DNA of 64,000 nt from NCBI RefSeq assembly GCF_040931995.1, contig NZ_CP162412.1, positions 930,001 to 994,000 on the forward strand, given 5' to 3'. Shown piece by piece: positions 8,274 to 17,200 of the stretch. Source of the stretch: Pelagovum sp. HNIBRBA483. Lineage in GTDB: Bacteria; Pseudomonadota; Alphaproteobacteria; Rhodobacterales; Rhodobacteraceae. The position numbers were made by a program, and so were the translations under genes. Below the pieces are notes generated by a model. It worked only from the letters and a program-made list of their open reading frames with translations. It was not told the origin of the DNA and made no database searches. Positions within the stretch are counted from its first letter, which is position 1. Each line of letters begins with the position of its first letter.

Positions 8274-9250
8274 TTGCCCATGATCCGCTTGCGCCGTTCC
8301 TGCATCCGTTCGTTCGCCGCCACGGTGCCATCGTGGAAAGAGCCGAACCACTTATCCCACGGGATCTCAAGGCTGCCGTAGTTACACTCGAAATAGCGAT
8401 GGTGCATCTGGTGGTGGAAGGTTCCCAGCGCGAGGCGGTTTTTGTCGTTGATCAAAAGCCCCTGAAACCCCGTATGCGTGGTGATCGCGGACAGGAAATA
8501 GTACTGAAGGTGAAACAGGATATGCAGCGGATGTGCGCCGATAAGCAGGTGTACAAACACCCCGCCAAGGAAGATCATCTGTTCAACCGGATGCATCGAC
8601 ATGCCCGACCACGGGCCGACATTGATGTTCCTGTGATGCAGCGCATGCACATGTTTGTAAAGAAACGGAAAATGCAGCGCGCGATGGATCAGGTAGAAGT
8701 AAAAGCTCTCCCAAATCGGGATCAGGAAGAAGATCGTGATGAACCAGACAGGCTGCGCCTCGAAGGTGATAAGCCGCATATGCCCGTTGGCGAGCGCCCA
8801 TAACAGCACCACTTCAAACGCCGTCCAGATCAGAACGCCGGTGCCCAAGGTCCAGAACATGTTGTCGCGGATCTGCCCGCCAAGCGTGAACTGTTTGCCC
8901 TTCACCATGAGCGGGCGGGGGTCGTATTTCAGCTTCTGCCCCTGCGCGGCATAGGTGTAGAACCACAGATGCAGCGATCCGGCGACAAGGAGCGCCAGCA
9001 GAATATTGCGCAGGTACATTTGCGAAATCCAGCCAAGGCCGAAAGTTTGCGCAGCCTCCAGCGGCGGCTGAAACCAGACATAACAGGCAATCGCTATCCC
9101 GAGGATCAGCAGTTTCTCGGTGATTAGGAACCATGAGTTCCAAGCCCATTTTGCCATCGCAACCGGATCAAGCGGCCAACTGAAAAACGGGGAGCTTTTG
9201 AGGGGAACCTCCGGCAAGTGGTTCCAGCCTTTGAGTTGTTCATCAGACAT
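8270..9250 (-). CDS. sterol desaturase / fatty acid hydroxylase superfamily membrane oxygenase
   Basis: Integral-membrane di-iron oxygenase of 326 residues. Histidine clusters are HRALH (189-193), HALHH (202-206) and HHQMHH (279-284), between hydrophobic segments, as expected for the ERG3/fatty acid hydroxylase family. Substrate is unknown. AGGAGG precedes the start. It is coupled by ATGA to the PanB-like gene downstream and is divergent from a LysR regulator gene 95 bases away, which probably controls it. Confidence 0.88.
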   Translation of the reverse strand: MSDEQLKGWNHLPEVPLKSSPFFSWPLDPVAMAKWAWNSWFLITEKLLILGIAIACYVWFQPPLEAAQTFGLGWISQMYLRNILLALLVAGSLHLWFYTYAAQGQKLKYDPRPLMVKGKQFTLGGQIRDNMFWTLGTGVLIWTAFEVVLLWALANGHMRLITFEAQPVWFITIFFLIPIWESFYFYLIHRALHFPFLYKHVHALHHRNINVGPWSGMSMHPVEQMIFLGGVFVHLLIGAHPLHILFHLQYYFLSAITTHTGFQGLLINDKNRLALGTFHHQMHHRYFECNYGSLEIPWDKWFGSFHDGTVAANERMQERRKRIMGK

Positions 9251-9345
9251 GGCGTGATCCTCCTGTGCACACCTGAGAGATTGACAGAAGCCATTACAGC
9301 GAACAAACAGAATAAAGTGATCAACAACATCTGAATTTTAGATTT

Positions 9346-10266
9346 ATGACGGTGTCCCTCAAAGCAATGCAGTATTTCAACCTCGCCGTTGCGCGGGGCA
9401 GCATCGCGCAGGCGGCGGATGAGTTGAACATCGCGGCGTCGGCTGTCTCGGCGGCCATTGATCAGGTTGAAGCTTCGTTCGGCCTCACGCTCGTCACCCG
9501 CCAACGGGCGCGGGGGATAGCGCCTACCGCCAGTGGCCGATTGATGGTGCGCAAGTTCGAGCGCCTGCTGGAAGACTATCGCGCCATTCTTGAGGAAGGT
9601 GCTGAGCTAAAGCAGTCGTTGAGCGGTGCGTTGCGGGTTGGCTACTATGCGCCAGTCGCGCCGGCCTTCCTGCCCAGCATCTTCTCCGCCTTTTTGCCGC
9701 CTGAAAGTGATGCCGTGCTGCACCTTGAAGAGTGCGATAACGATGCAGCGCAAGAGGGCCTGCTCAATGGGGCATATGATGTCATCCTCTTCGTCAGCGA
9801 AGGGGCCAAAGCGGCCATTGAGTTCGACGTTCTGATCGAGGCACCTGCCTATTGCTTGCTCGCCGCCGATCACCCGTTGGCCGCGCAAGATACCGTGAGC
9901 CTCGCCGATCTCGCGCAGGAACCCCTCGTCGTGCTCGACCGCCCCGTTGCCGCGCCCTATTACTTGCGGTTGTTCGAGGGTGCGCACACAAAAACAAATG
10001 TCGTCGCCTACGCCAATTCTACCGAGATGGTGCGCAGCCTTGTGGGCGCAGGGCGGGGTTGCGCCGTCCTCAATATGTTGCCGCTCGCGGACACCTCCTA
10101 CAGCGGCGAGCGCCTCGTCGGTCGCCCAATATCCGACGACTTGCCGCCACTAACGCTCTCGGTCGCCTATAATCGCACCCAGCCTCGGCGCATTGTGCAA
10201 CACTTTGTTGACGCCTGCCGCGCGTATTTCGCCGCTGAAGGTCCGCACCAATGCATTGTGAGATAA
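9346..10266 (+). CDS. LysR-family transcriptional regulator
   Basis: The 306-residue protein has a winged HTH at about residues 1-60 (MQYFNLAVARGSIAQAADEL) and a substrate-binding periplasmic-protein-like effector domain (about 90-295). It is divergent from the membrane oxygenase and PanB-like gene pair; the 95-base intergenic region is the likely shared control region, following the usual LysR arrangement. The inducer cannot be read from sequence. It converges on the LacI gene. Confidence 0.93.
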   Translation: MTVSLKAMQYFNLAVARGSIAQAADELNIAASAVSAAIDQVEASFGLTLVTRQRARGIAPTASGRLMVRKFERLLEDYRAILEEGAELKQSLSGALRVGYYAPVAPAFLPSIFSAFLPPESDAVLHLEECDNDAAQEGLLNGAYDVILFVSEGAKAAIEFDVLIEAPAYCLLAADHPLAAQDTVSLADLAQEPLVVLDRPVAAPYYLRLFEGAHTKTNVVAYANSTEMVRSLVGAGRGCAVLNMLPLADTSYSGERLVGRPISDDLPPLTLSVAYNRTQPRRIVQHFVDACRAYFAAEGPHQCIVR

Positions 10267-10294
10267 CGCGGCCGCTCGTCGGCCGATCGTCGGA

Positions 10295-11326
10295 TTAAAC
10301 CGACTCCGGCAGCCAAATCTGCGGTGCGAAAATCTTGCCACCAGTCATGGCATCCCCATTCCCGAGCTGCTGCCTGATCATTTGATCGACCAGCGCTGCG
10401 CATAGTTGTTCAAGTGGCGTGGCTATTACCATCGTGACAATACCCTCGCTTAGTGCCGCGCGGCTTTCTGGCGTTAGTTCATTTACGATCAGCGTGCACC
10501 GTTCCTCTGGGCGCAGCTCACGCACCGCCGCAATCGCACCCTCCATGCCGCCACCCGCCACATAAAGCCCCGCCAGATCTGGCGCTCGGTTCAGGAGAGC
10601 GAGCGTCGCCTCATAGGTCAGTTGACGGGTTTCGAGGTTTACCGCCGTATCCAGCGGCACGATTTCGGGTGCGTGGTCCCGCAAATAGGCGCGGAAGCCT
10701 TCCTCCCGCAGCGCATGACCGTGCCAGCGCGTCCCGCCGACAAAGAGCGCGACCTTCCCAGGCCGTTGTCGCCGCGTGGCCATCATAAAGCCTGCCAGCC
10801 GCCCGACCTTCACATTGTCCATCCCGAAATACCCCGCGCCCGAACGGCCGCCAAAGTCATTGAGCAGTGAATAGACAGGCGTGCCAGCGCGGGTCAGATC
10901 GTCCGCAAGGCGGGACAGGCTTGCATGGTTAACAGCCGTCGCGGCGACGACATCAGCGCCTTCTGCCGCCGCGCTGATCTCTTCCGCAAAATCTGCTGGC
11001 GATTGTGAGGCCGCGAAACGGATCTGCGTTTGGATCACCACATCCGCGCGCGCCTCACAGGCCGCTTCGATCTCGCGCGCGAACTTTTGGTAGAAGGCCT
11101 GACCTTTCTTGTGCAGCACAAAGCCAAGGTTGAGCACAGGCCGCTCGTCGCGCTTGCGCCTCTTCAAGGAGCTGGGCAGGGGATAGCCGAGCGCCTCTGC
11201 CGCCCTGACGACCCGCTCCCGCGCGCGGGGCGAGACATTGGGGCGTTCGTTTAGTACGCGGTCAACTGTGGCGGGGCCGAGGCCAGCCTCCCTTGCAATA
11301 TCAGTGATGGTCGGGTTCCGGCGCAT
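10295..11326 (-). CDS. LacI-family transcriptional regulator
   Basis: The 343-residue protein has an N-terminal LacI HTH (TITDIAREAGLGPATVDRVL with hinge helix) and a periplasmic-binding-protein-like sensor domain. LacI proteins of this build usually sense sugars, polyols or related small molecules. It is divergent from the desaturase, Rieske and PanB-like operon starting at 11466, which it presumably controls. No clear symmetric LacI operator was found by eye in the 139-base gap. Confidence 0.93.
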   Translation of the reverse strand: MRRNPTITDIAREAGLGPATVDRVLNERPNVSPRARERVVRAAEALGYPLPSSLKRRKRDERPVLNLGFVLHKKGQAFYQKFAREIEAACEARADVVIQTQIRFAASQSPADFAEEISAAAEGADVVAATAVNHASLSRLADDLTRAGTPVYSLLNDFGGRSGAGYFGMDNVKVGRLAGFMMATRRQRPGKVALFVGGTRWHGHALREEGFRAYLRDHAPEIVPLDTAVNLETRQLTYEATLALLNRAPDLAGLYVAGGGMEGAIAAVRELRPEERCTLIVNELTPESRAALSEGIVTMVIATPLEQLCAALVDQMIRQQLGNGDAMTGGKIFAPQIWLPESV

Positions 11327-11465
11327 AGGGGCAGGGTTGAAGAAAACCCATCATCCTGTCCAGCGAAATTGATGCTTTTTGATGTGATTGAGGTTCAGTT
11401 TTCTTGGGGCAGGGTGTCGCCGCCGCTACGCTCACACAAAACGAAGCGATTTTCGGGAGGAACCA

Positions 11466-12542
11466 ATGACCAAGCGCGATTATTCCCTTTTGGGGCCGGA
11501 TGCCCACCGCGCGGTCGAGACAGGATTGGCCGCAGCCGAGTGGTACCACACCGATATCCCGCGCAAGGAGATGAAGGCGCTGATGCAGCGCAAGGATGGC
11601 CCCGCGATCCGCGACACCGCGCTCCTCTTTGCCTCGATGCTCCTGTTTGCGGGCCTCGGCATTGCGCTCTGGCCGAGCTGGTGGTCCGCCCCTTTCTGGC
11701 TCGCCTATGGCGTCCTCTATGGATCGGCGATGGATTCCCGCTGGCACGAATGCGGCCACGGCACGGCCTTCAAAACGCGGCATTACAACGATTGGCTCTA
11801 CCAGATCGCCAGCTTTTGCATGGTGCGCAATCCCGTCAGCTGGCGATGGTCACACGCCCGCCATCACACCGACACGATCATCGTCGGGCGCGACCCTGAG
11901 ATCGTGCTGATGCGCCCGCCTGCGCTGGCCCGCGTCATTCTCAATTTCTTTGGTATTCTCGATGCGCCGCATGGCTGGGCGCGGATGCTTTACAATGCCG
12001 CGGGCTATATCCACCCTGAGGAGGCGGATTACATCCCCGAACAGGAGCGCCCCAAGGTCATTCGCATCGCCCGAATCTGGGTTGCGATCTATGCCGCCAC
12101 GATCGCGCTGGCCGTCGCCACAAGCTCAATCCTGCCGTTGATGGTCATCGGCTTGCCGCGCTTCTACGGTGCTTGGCATCATGTGATGACGGGGCTGCTT
12201 CAGCATGGCGGGTTGGCGGATAACGTCATCGACCACCGGCTGAATTCCCGCACCGTCTATATGAACCCAATCTCGCGCTTCATCTATTGGAACATGAACT
12301 ACCACGTCGAACATCACATGTTCCCGATGGTGCCCTATCACCAGTTGCCCGCCCTTCACGCGGCGATCAAGCACGACTTGCCCGCGCCAAACCGCTCAAT
12401 TGCCGAGGGGTTCCGCGAGATGTGGCCGGCGCTGAAGCGGCAGCTGAAATACGAGGATTTCTTCCTCAAGCGCGAGTTGCCCGCGACGGCCAAACCCTAC
12501 CGCGAGGACTTTCACGCTTCCGCTCTCGGCGCTGCCGAGTGA
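11466..12542 (+). CDS. fatty acid desaturase family membrane oxygenase, MocD-like
   Basis: The 358-residue membrane di-iron protein carries HECGH (94-98), HARHH (130-134) and a third cluster NYHVEHH near residue 280, with hydrophobic segments between. Close in arrangement to rhizobial MocD, which with the Rieske ferredoxin MocE takes part in rhizopine breakdown. GGGAGGAA precedes the start at 11466; the frame extends further upstream without a better start. A Rieske ferredoxin gene follows 31 bases later, the probable electron donor. Substrate is not known; lipid desaturation remains possible. Confidence 0.85.
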   Translation: MTKRDYSLLGPDAHRAVETGLAAAEWYHTDIPRKEMKALMQRKDGPAIRDTALLFASMLLFAGLGIALWPSWWSAPFWLAYGVLYGSAMDSRWHECGHGTAFKTRHYNDWLYQIASFCMVRNPVSWRWSHARHHTDTIIVGRDPEIVLMRPPALARVILNFFGILDAPHGWARMLYNAAGYIHPEEADYIPEQERPKVIRIARIWVAIYAATIALAVATSSILPLMVIGLPRFYGAWHHVMTGLLQHGGLADNVIDHRLNSRTVYMNPISRFIYWNMNYHVEHHMFPMVPYHQLPALHAAIKHDLPAPNRSIAEGFREMWPALKRQLKYEDFFLKRELPATAKPYREDFHASALGAAE

Positions 12543-12573
12543 CATCCCACACGACCGACTGGAGACACCCCAC

Positions 12574-12891
12574 ATGCCCTGGATTGACGCCTGCGCAACC
12601 TCCGACATCGACGAAGAAGACCTGATCCGTTTCGACCATCGTGACCGGACTTTTGCCATTTATCATTCACCCGACGGAGAGTTTTTCTGCACCGATGGCC
12701 GCTGCACCCACGAAGAGGTCCACCTCGAGGGCGGCTTGGTTATGGAATACGAAATCGAGTGCCCTAAACATAACGCGACATTCGACTATCGCACGGGCGA
12801 GGCGTTGCGTGCACCGGCTTGCGTAAACCTCAATACCTATCCGGTGAAGGTCGAAAGCGGGCGCGTCTTGATCGAGCTGTCCGATGCGTAG
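12574..12891 (+). CDS. Rieske [2Fe-2S] ferredoxin, MocE-like
   Basis: Small 105-residue electron carrier. The Rieske ligands are Cys44 and His46 (CTH) and Cys63 and His66 (CPKH), the expected pattern for a stand-alone Rieske ferredoxin. GGAG lies upstream of the ATG. It sits between the desaturase-type oxygenase and the second PanB-like gene, overlapping the latter by 8 bases; the likely job is to deliver electrons to the oxygenase. No matching reductase gene is in the cluster. Confidence 0.9.
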   Translation: MPWIDACATSDIDEEDLIRFDHRDRTFAIYHSPDGEFFCTDGRCTHEEVHLEGGLVMEYEIECPKHNATFDYRTGEALRAPACVNLNTYPVKVESGRVLIELSDA

Positions 12892-13672
12892 CGCGCGCCC
12901 CACCGTCGCCGATATCCGCGCGCTTAAAGGCAAGCGCACCCTGACGATGCTCTTCGTTGAAACGCCCGAAGAGGCCGCCGCTGCAGCGGAGGCGGGGATC
13001 GACATGCTGTCGATCATTGATCCCTTATGGACGCCCGAGATGCGCGAGGCGTCTGGCACCTGCTTTGTGCAGGTGGGGCTCCTCTACGGGCAGCTAGTCA
13101 CGCTTGAGGATTATCAACGCGCCGCGCATCGCGCCATGCAGATCGGCGGCGATTGTGTCTATTGCGCCTCGTCTCTCGGCACGATCAAAGCGCTGGCCGA
13201 TGACGGCATTCCCGTTGTCAGCCATGTCGGTTTGATCCCGTCCAAAGCAACTTGGACGGGCGGGTTCAAAGCTGTCGGCAAAACCACGGCCAGCGCGCTC
13301 GAAGTTTGGCGCCATGTGCAAGCTTTGGAGGCAGTCGGGGCATTCGGCGCCGAGCTGGAGGTCGTCCCTGACCGTGTGGCAGCCGAGATCAGCAAGCGCA
13401 CATCGCTTGTGATGCTCGGCATGGGCGCAGGCTCAGGGGCGGACGCACAGTATCTCTTTGCAGAAGACGTCCTTGGCTTCACGCGCGGCCATAAACCGCG
13501 CCACGCCAAAACCTACCGAGACTTCGCCGCTGAATTTGCACGATTACAACAAGAGCGGATCGCCGCCTTCTCCGAGTTCCGCACGGACGTTGACAGTGGT
13601 GCTTATCCCGCGCCCGAGAATGTGGTGCCGATTGAAGATGCGGAGTTTGAGGGGTTCTTGGCGCAGATTTGA
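12884..13672 (+). CDS. PanB-fold protein (ketopantoate hydroxymethyltransferase-like), second copy
   Basis: Paralogue of the protein at 7491-8273 (262 residues; shared blocks include the segment KATWTGGF and KPRHAKTYRDFAAE). It keeps His114 and Glu159, matching PanB His136 and Glu181, but lacks the PanB VGDS, VADMPF and VKLEGG motifs, showing LSIIDP, QVGLLY and VYCASS instead. It overlaps the Rieske gene by 8 bases and so belongs to that operon. Probably a lyase or transferase of the PEP mutase-like superfamily acting on the same compound as the oxygenase; the reaction is unknown. Confidence 0.8.
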   Translation: MRSARPTVADIRALKGKRTLTMLFVETPEEAAAAAEAGIDMLSIIDPLWTPEMREASGTCFVQVGLLYGQLVTLEDYQRAAHRAMQIGGDCVYCASSLGTIKALADDGIPVVSHVGLIPSKATWTGGFKAVGKTTASALEVWRHVQALEAVGAFGAELEVVPDRVAAEISKRTSLVMLGMGAGSGADAQYLFAEDVLGFTRGHKPRHAKTYRDFAAEFARLQQERIAAFSEFRTDVDSGAYPAPENVVPIEDAEFEGFLAQI

Positions 13673-13707
13673 GGGCTTTTGGAGATGCTGCTGATAAACT
13701 CTCCGAG

Positions 13708-13732
13708 GTTTTGCCTCGCAAAACATTTTTTT
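13708..13732 (+). terminator. possible rho-independent terminator of the desaturase operon
   Basis: GTTTTG, loop CCTCG, CAAAAC (13708-13724), followed by ATTTTTTT. The stem is short and AT-rich, so efficiency may be low, but it is correctly placed after the second PanB-like gene. Confidence 0.45.
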
Positions 13733-13770
13733 GATAGGCATACTTTTATAGGCCTATTCCTCATGCTCTC

Positions 13771-13854
13771 ATGACGGGTCCACGTTGGCGCGATCACATT
13801 GAAAACACCTTGAAGCGAATGCCAGAAATCGCGGAGCGGCTTAGAAGTCTCTGA
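13771..13854 (+). CDS. possible 27-residue peptide or gene remnant
   Basis: An ATG at 13771 opens a frame reading MTGPRWRDHIENTLKRMPEI and ending at a TGA at 13854. The residue mix is soluble and helical, unlike random translation of a promoter region, but there is no good ribosome site and no recognisable family. It could be the start of a decayed gene. Confidence 0.2.
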   Translation: MTGPRWRDHIENTLKRMPEIAERLRSL

Positions 13855-14017
13855 AAGTCTGTTTCTGTATGGCCCAATCCTCTTAATACTTTCTTTACGA
13901 TGAGCGCAGATAGAGTGACAGGCGAATACACCTTTGGCGTGCACGTCTCGCTTGTGTTCTGCGTGCCCTATGCCTAGTCCTTGAGAATGCGAGACAGTCC
14001 TAGATAGGGAAGTAACC

Positions 14018-15448
14018 GTGCCGAAACCTATTCACCCGATCCTTCTGGCCGGTGGGTCTGGGTCTCGGCTGTGGCCATTGTCGCGCAAATCTTACCCGAA
14101 GCAGTTTGCGCCGCTCTCGGGCAAGGAGACATTGTTTCAAGCCTCCGCCAAGCGCGTCGTGGGCGATGAGTTTGCGCCACCTCTGGTGCTGACCCATTCA
14201 GATTTCCGGTTCATTGTATCGGAGCAGCTTCAGGAAGCCGGCATTGACCCCGGCTCAATCCTGCTCGAACCATTAGGGCGCAACACCGCCCCCGCCATTC
14301 TCGCGGCCGCACTTTGGTTTCAAAAGGACGATCCGCACGCGCTGATGCTGGTCGCGCCATCCGATCACGTTATTCCCGACGTAAAGGCCTTCCAAGATGC
14401 AGTCGCCCTTGGGCGCATTGCGGCAGAGGAGGGCAGGATTGTGACGTTCGGCATTACGCCCACCCATCCGGAAACTGGTTACGGTTATCTTGAACTCTCC
14501 GACGAGGTGTCTTCAGAGGATCGCAAAACCATTGACCTCCTCCGCTTCGTCGAAAAACCCGACCTTGCGCGCGCCGAAGAGATGAGCACTTCCGGACGTC
14601 ACTTATGGAACGCTGGGATTTTCATGTTCTCCGCGAAAACCCTAATTGAAGCGTTCAAAGAGTACGCTCCCGACCTCGTCGCACCGGTCACGGCAGCTAT
14701 CGACCATGGCAAGCCGGATCTCGGGTTCTTCCGCCTTGATCCTCAGGCATGGAGCGATGTGCCCGATATCTCTATCGACTTTGCCATCATGGAGCGGGCG
14801 CAGAACCTCGCGGTTGTTCCCTTTGGCGGGGGGTGGTCTGACCTTGGTGGCTGGGATGCCGTGTGGCGCGAGAGCACACCGGATCAGGACGGGGTTGTAA
14901 CGTCTGGCGCAGTTACAGCGTTGGAGTGCAAAAACACATTGCTCAGATCCGAGGATGAAGGGCTGGAATTGGTAGGCCTCGGCATCGAAAATATCATAGT
15001 GGTGGCCATGCCTGATGCGGTTTTAGTCGCCGACAGATCCCGCGCGCAGGACGTCAGACAGGCTGTTGAAGCTCTTGAGCAAAAACAAACGCGCCAGGCC
15101 GACACATTCCCTCGAAACCACCGCCCCTGGGGATGGTATGAATGCCTTGCGCGCTCTGACCGATTTCAGGTTAAACGGATCGTCGTCAAGCCGGGTGCCG
15201 CGCTCAGTTTGCAATCGCACCTCCACCGGTCCGAACATTGGGTCGTGGTGGAAGGAACCGCAAAGATGACTATCGGAGACGAGACGCGCCTCATCTCTGA
15301 AAACCAGTCTGTCTATGTTCCGTTAGGCGAAAAACACCGTCTCGAAAATCCGGGCAAGCTGCCGATGGTGCTCATTGAAGTGCAAACAGGCGGTTACCTT
15401 GGAGAAGATGACATCGTTCGCTACGAGGATGTCTACGCGCGGGACTAG
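14018..15448 (+). CDS. manC: mannose-1-phosphate guanylyltransferase / mannose-6-phosphate isomerase
   Basis: Bifunctional type II enzyme giving GDP-mannose for glycan synthesis. The 476-residue protein has an N-terminal nucleotidyltransferase domain (LLAGGSGSRLWPLSR near residue 8; about 1-340) and a C-terminal cupin isomerase domain (about 345-476) with RPWGWYE, GAALSLQSHLHRSEHW and VPLGEKHRLENPG. The GTG start has AGGGA upstream. It is monocistronic here; the product could feed the polysaccharide loci in this window. Confidence 0.93.
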   Translation: MPKPIHPILLAGGSGSRLWPLSRKSYPKQFAPLSGKETLFQASAKRVVGDEFAPPLVLTHSDFRFIVSEQLQEAGIDPGSILLEPLGRNTAPAILAAALWFQKDDPHALMLVAPSDHVIPDVKAFQDAVALGRIAAEEGRIVTFGITPTHPETGYGYLELSDEVSSEDRKTIDLLRFVEKPDLARAEEMSTSGRHLWNAGIFMFSAKTLIEAFKEYAPDLVAPVTAAIDHGKPDLGFFRLDPQAWSDVPDISIDFAIMERAQNLAVVPFGGGWSDLGGWDAVWRESTPDQDGVVTSGAVTALECKNTLLRSEDEGLELVGLGIENIIVVAMPDAVLVADRSRAQDVRQAVEALEQKQTRQADTFPRNHRPWGWYECLARSDRFQVKRIVVKPGAALSLQSHLHRSEHWVVVEGTAKMTIGDETRLISENQSVYVPLGEKHRLENPGKLPMVLIEVQTGGYLGEDDIVRYEDVYARD

Positions 15449-15543
15449 GATGGCGACGGCTTTGTCCGAATGGGTGGCGACCATTGCGCTCAGCGCATAG
15501 CAGGCGTAGGGACGGAAGCGTCACGCCAATCGGGGCCAAGCCC

Positions 15544-16464
15544 ATGCATATCTATCTCCCCATCGCCGAAGTCTCGGTCCACGGGCCACTTCTTTTGTCG
15601 ATCGGTCTGATGGTTGGCTTCCTCTCTGGGGTGTTTGGCGTTGGTGGCGGGTTCTTGATCACCCCGCTTTTGTTTCTCATTGGCATTCCGCCAGCCGTGG
15701 CGGTCGCAACCTCTGCCAACCAGATCGTCGCGTCGTCCTTTTCCGCGATCCTCACCCACATGCGGCGTCGCACGGTGGATTTTCGCATGGGCACGGCGCT
15801 GATGATCGGCGGGCTTGCCGGCTCAACCGTCGGCATCACGATCTTTGAGGCCTTACGCGCGCTTGGGCAGGTCGATCTCTTGGTGAGCCTCTTTTACGTT
15901 GTTTTTCTTGGCCTGATCGGCGCCTTGATGTTTGTCGAAAGCCTGCAAGCCCTGCGCGCCTCCAAGGTGCAAGGGCCAAAACCCAAGCGTAAGCGCTCGG
16001 GGCGTGACTGGGTTCACGCGATGCCCTGGCGCATTCGGTTTCGCACGTCAGGGCTCTACATTTCGGTGTTTCCGCCCCTCATTGTGGGTTTCTTTGTCGG
16101 CGTGCTCTCCGCCATTATGGGCGTCGGCGGCGGCTTCGTGATTGTGCCTGCGATGATCTATATTCTTGGCATGCCAACGAAAGTCGTGGTCGGCACATCG
16201 CTTTTTCAGATCATTGTGGTGTCAGGCTACACAACCATGATGCATGCTATCAACAGCCATACCGTCGATACCGTTCTTGCCGTTCTCCTGATCATCGGCG
16301 GCGTTGTTGGCGCGCAAATCGGCAGCCGCATCGGGCTCCTCCTCAAAGCAGAACAATTGCGCATTCTTCTCGCGATGTTGGTGCTGGCCGTCGGGATCAA
16401 GCTGGGCCTCGATCTCGCGATAGAGCCTTCCGAGCTGTTCTCGGTGGAGATTGCGGCAGGTTAG
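15544..16464 (+). CDS. sulfite exporter TauE/SafE family permease
   Basis: Membrane protein of 306 residues built from two related halves, each with a GVGGGF motif (about residues 33 and 194) between hydrophobic helices, the hallmark of the TauE/SafE (DUF81) family. Family members export sulfite, sulfoacetate or other small anions, so the substrate is open. The charged loop near residues 140-165 separates the halves. The Met at 15544 is the best start; longer frames add a non-hydrophobic stretch. It ends near the ABC operon that follows. Confidence 0.88.
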   Translation: MHIYLPIAEVSVHGPLLLSIGLMVGFLSGVFGVGGGFLITPLLFLIGIPPAVAVATSANQIVASSFSAILTHMRRRTVDFRMGTALMIGGLAGSTVGITIFEALRALGQVDLLVSLFYVVFLGLIGALMFVESLQALRASKVQGPKPKRKRSGRDWVHAMPWRIRFRTSGLYISVFPPLIVGFFVGVLSAIMGVGGGFVIVPAMIYILGMPTKVVVGTSLFQIIVVSGYTTMMHAINSHTVDTVLAVLLIIGGVVGAQIGSRIGLLLKAEQLRILLAMLVLAVGIKLGLDLAIEPSELFSVEIAAG

Positions 16465-16543
16465 GTCATGTGGCCAGCCTATCGCTCACTTCCCTCTTTC
16501 CATCGCCTCCTCATGCCATACCTTGTGCACAAAAGGAGGCGGC

Positions 16544-17200
16544 ATGCTGCTCGAGATCCAAGACCTCACGAAATCCTACACCGGTCCTGACGGCACAGTG
16601 CCCGTCTTGCAGGGCATCAGCCTGTCGCTCGCGGCCGGAGAAGCACTGGCCCTGACCGGCGAGTCCGGTTCTGGCAAAAGTACGCTCCTGCATCTGATCG
16701 GCGGGTTGGACAGGGCCGATGGCGGGCGGATTTCAGTCAACGGGCAGGAGGTGACGGCCCTCGATGACGCAGGGCGGGCCGCTCTACGCCGCGAGAAGAT
16801 TGGCATCATCTTCCAGCAATTCAATCTGATCCCCTCGCTGACGGTGCGGGATAATATCCGGTTTCAGGCGCGCCTCGCGGGGCGGGATGATCCAGCTTGG
16901 GCGGCCACCTTGATCGACGCTCTCGGGCTCGGCGATCAACTTGCCAAATATCCCGAGGAGCTGTCCGGCGGGCAGCAGCAACGGGTCGCCATCGCCCGTA
17001 CGCTTGCCGCACGTCCGGCACTCATTCTGGCTGATGAGCCCACCGGAAACCTCGATGAAGAAACCGCCGATAGGGTTCTTGATCAGTTGTCCCGTCTCGT
17101 CTCGGAAGCCGGAACCGCGCTCGTTCTCGTCACGCACTCTTCGGTGCTCGCGGCGCGTATGTCGCGCCAGCATCACCTAAGCCACGGATGCCTTTCATGA
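16544..17200 (+). CDS. ABC transporter ATP-binding protein (LolD/MacB/AttE-like)
   Basis: The 218-residue ATPase carries Walker [11 protein letters not shown]-loop [17 protein letters not shown], signature [16 protein letters not shown], Walker [13 protein letters not shown] and a switch His in VTHSS. Sequence and size place it in the group working with FtsX-type permeases. AAAAGGAGG precedes the start at 16544. The stop overlaps the start of the permease gene, and a lipocalin-like protein gene follows, the arrangement of AttEFGH-type exporters. Confidence 0.9.
   Translation: MLLEIQDLTKSYTGPDGTVPVLQGISLSLAAGEALALTGESGSGKSTLLHLIGGLDRADGGRISVNGQEVTALDDAGRAALRREKIGIIFQQFNLIPSLTVRDNIRFQARLAGRDDPAWAATLIDALGLGDQLAKYPEELSGGQQQRVAIARTLAARPALILADEPTGNLDEETADRVLDQLSRLVSEAGTALVLVTHSSVLAARMSRQHHLSHGCLS

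Larger units (their letters stand above)
13673..14017. other. intergenic region without a confident gene
   Basis: These 345 bases between the PanB-like operon and manC hold a weak terminator-like hairpin (13708-13732) and a 27-codon open frame (13771-13854), both listed separately. The part nearest manC probably contains its promoter, but no clear -35/-10 pair was seen. Confidence 0.6.
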
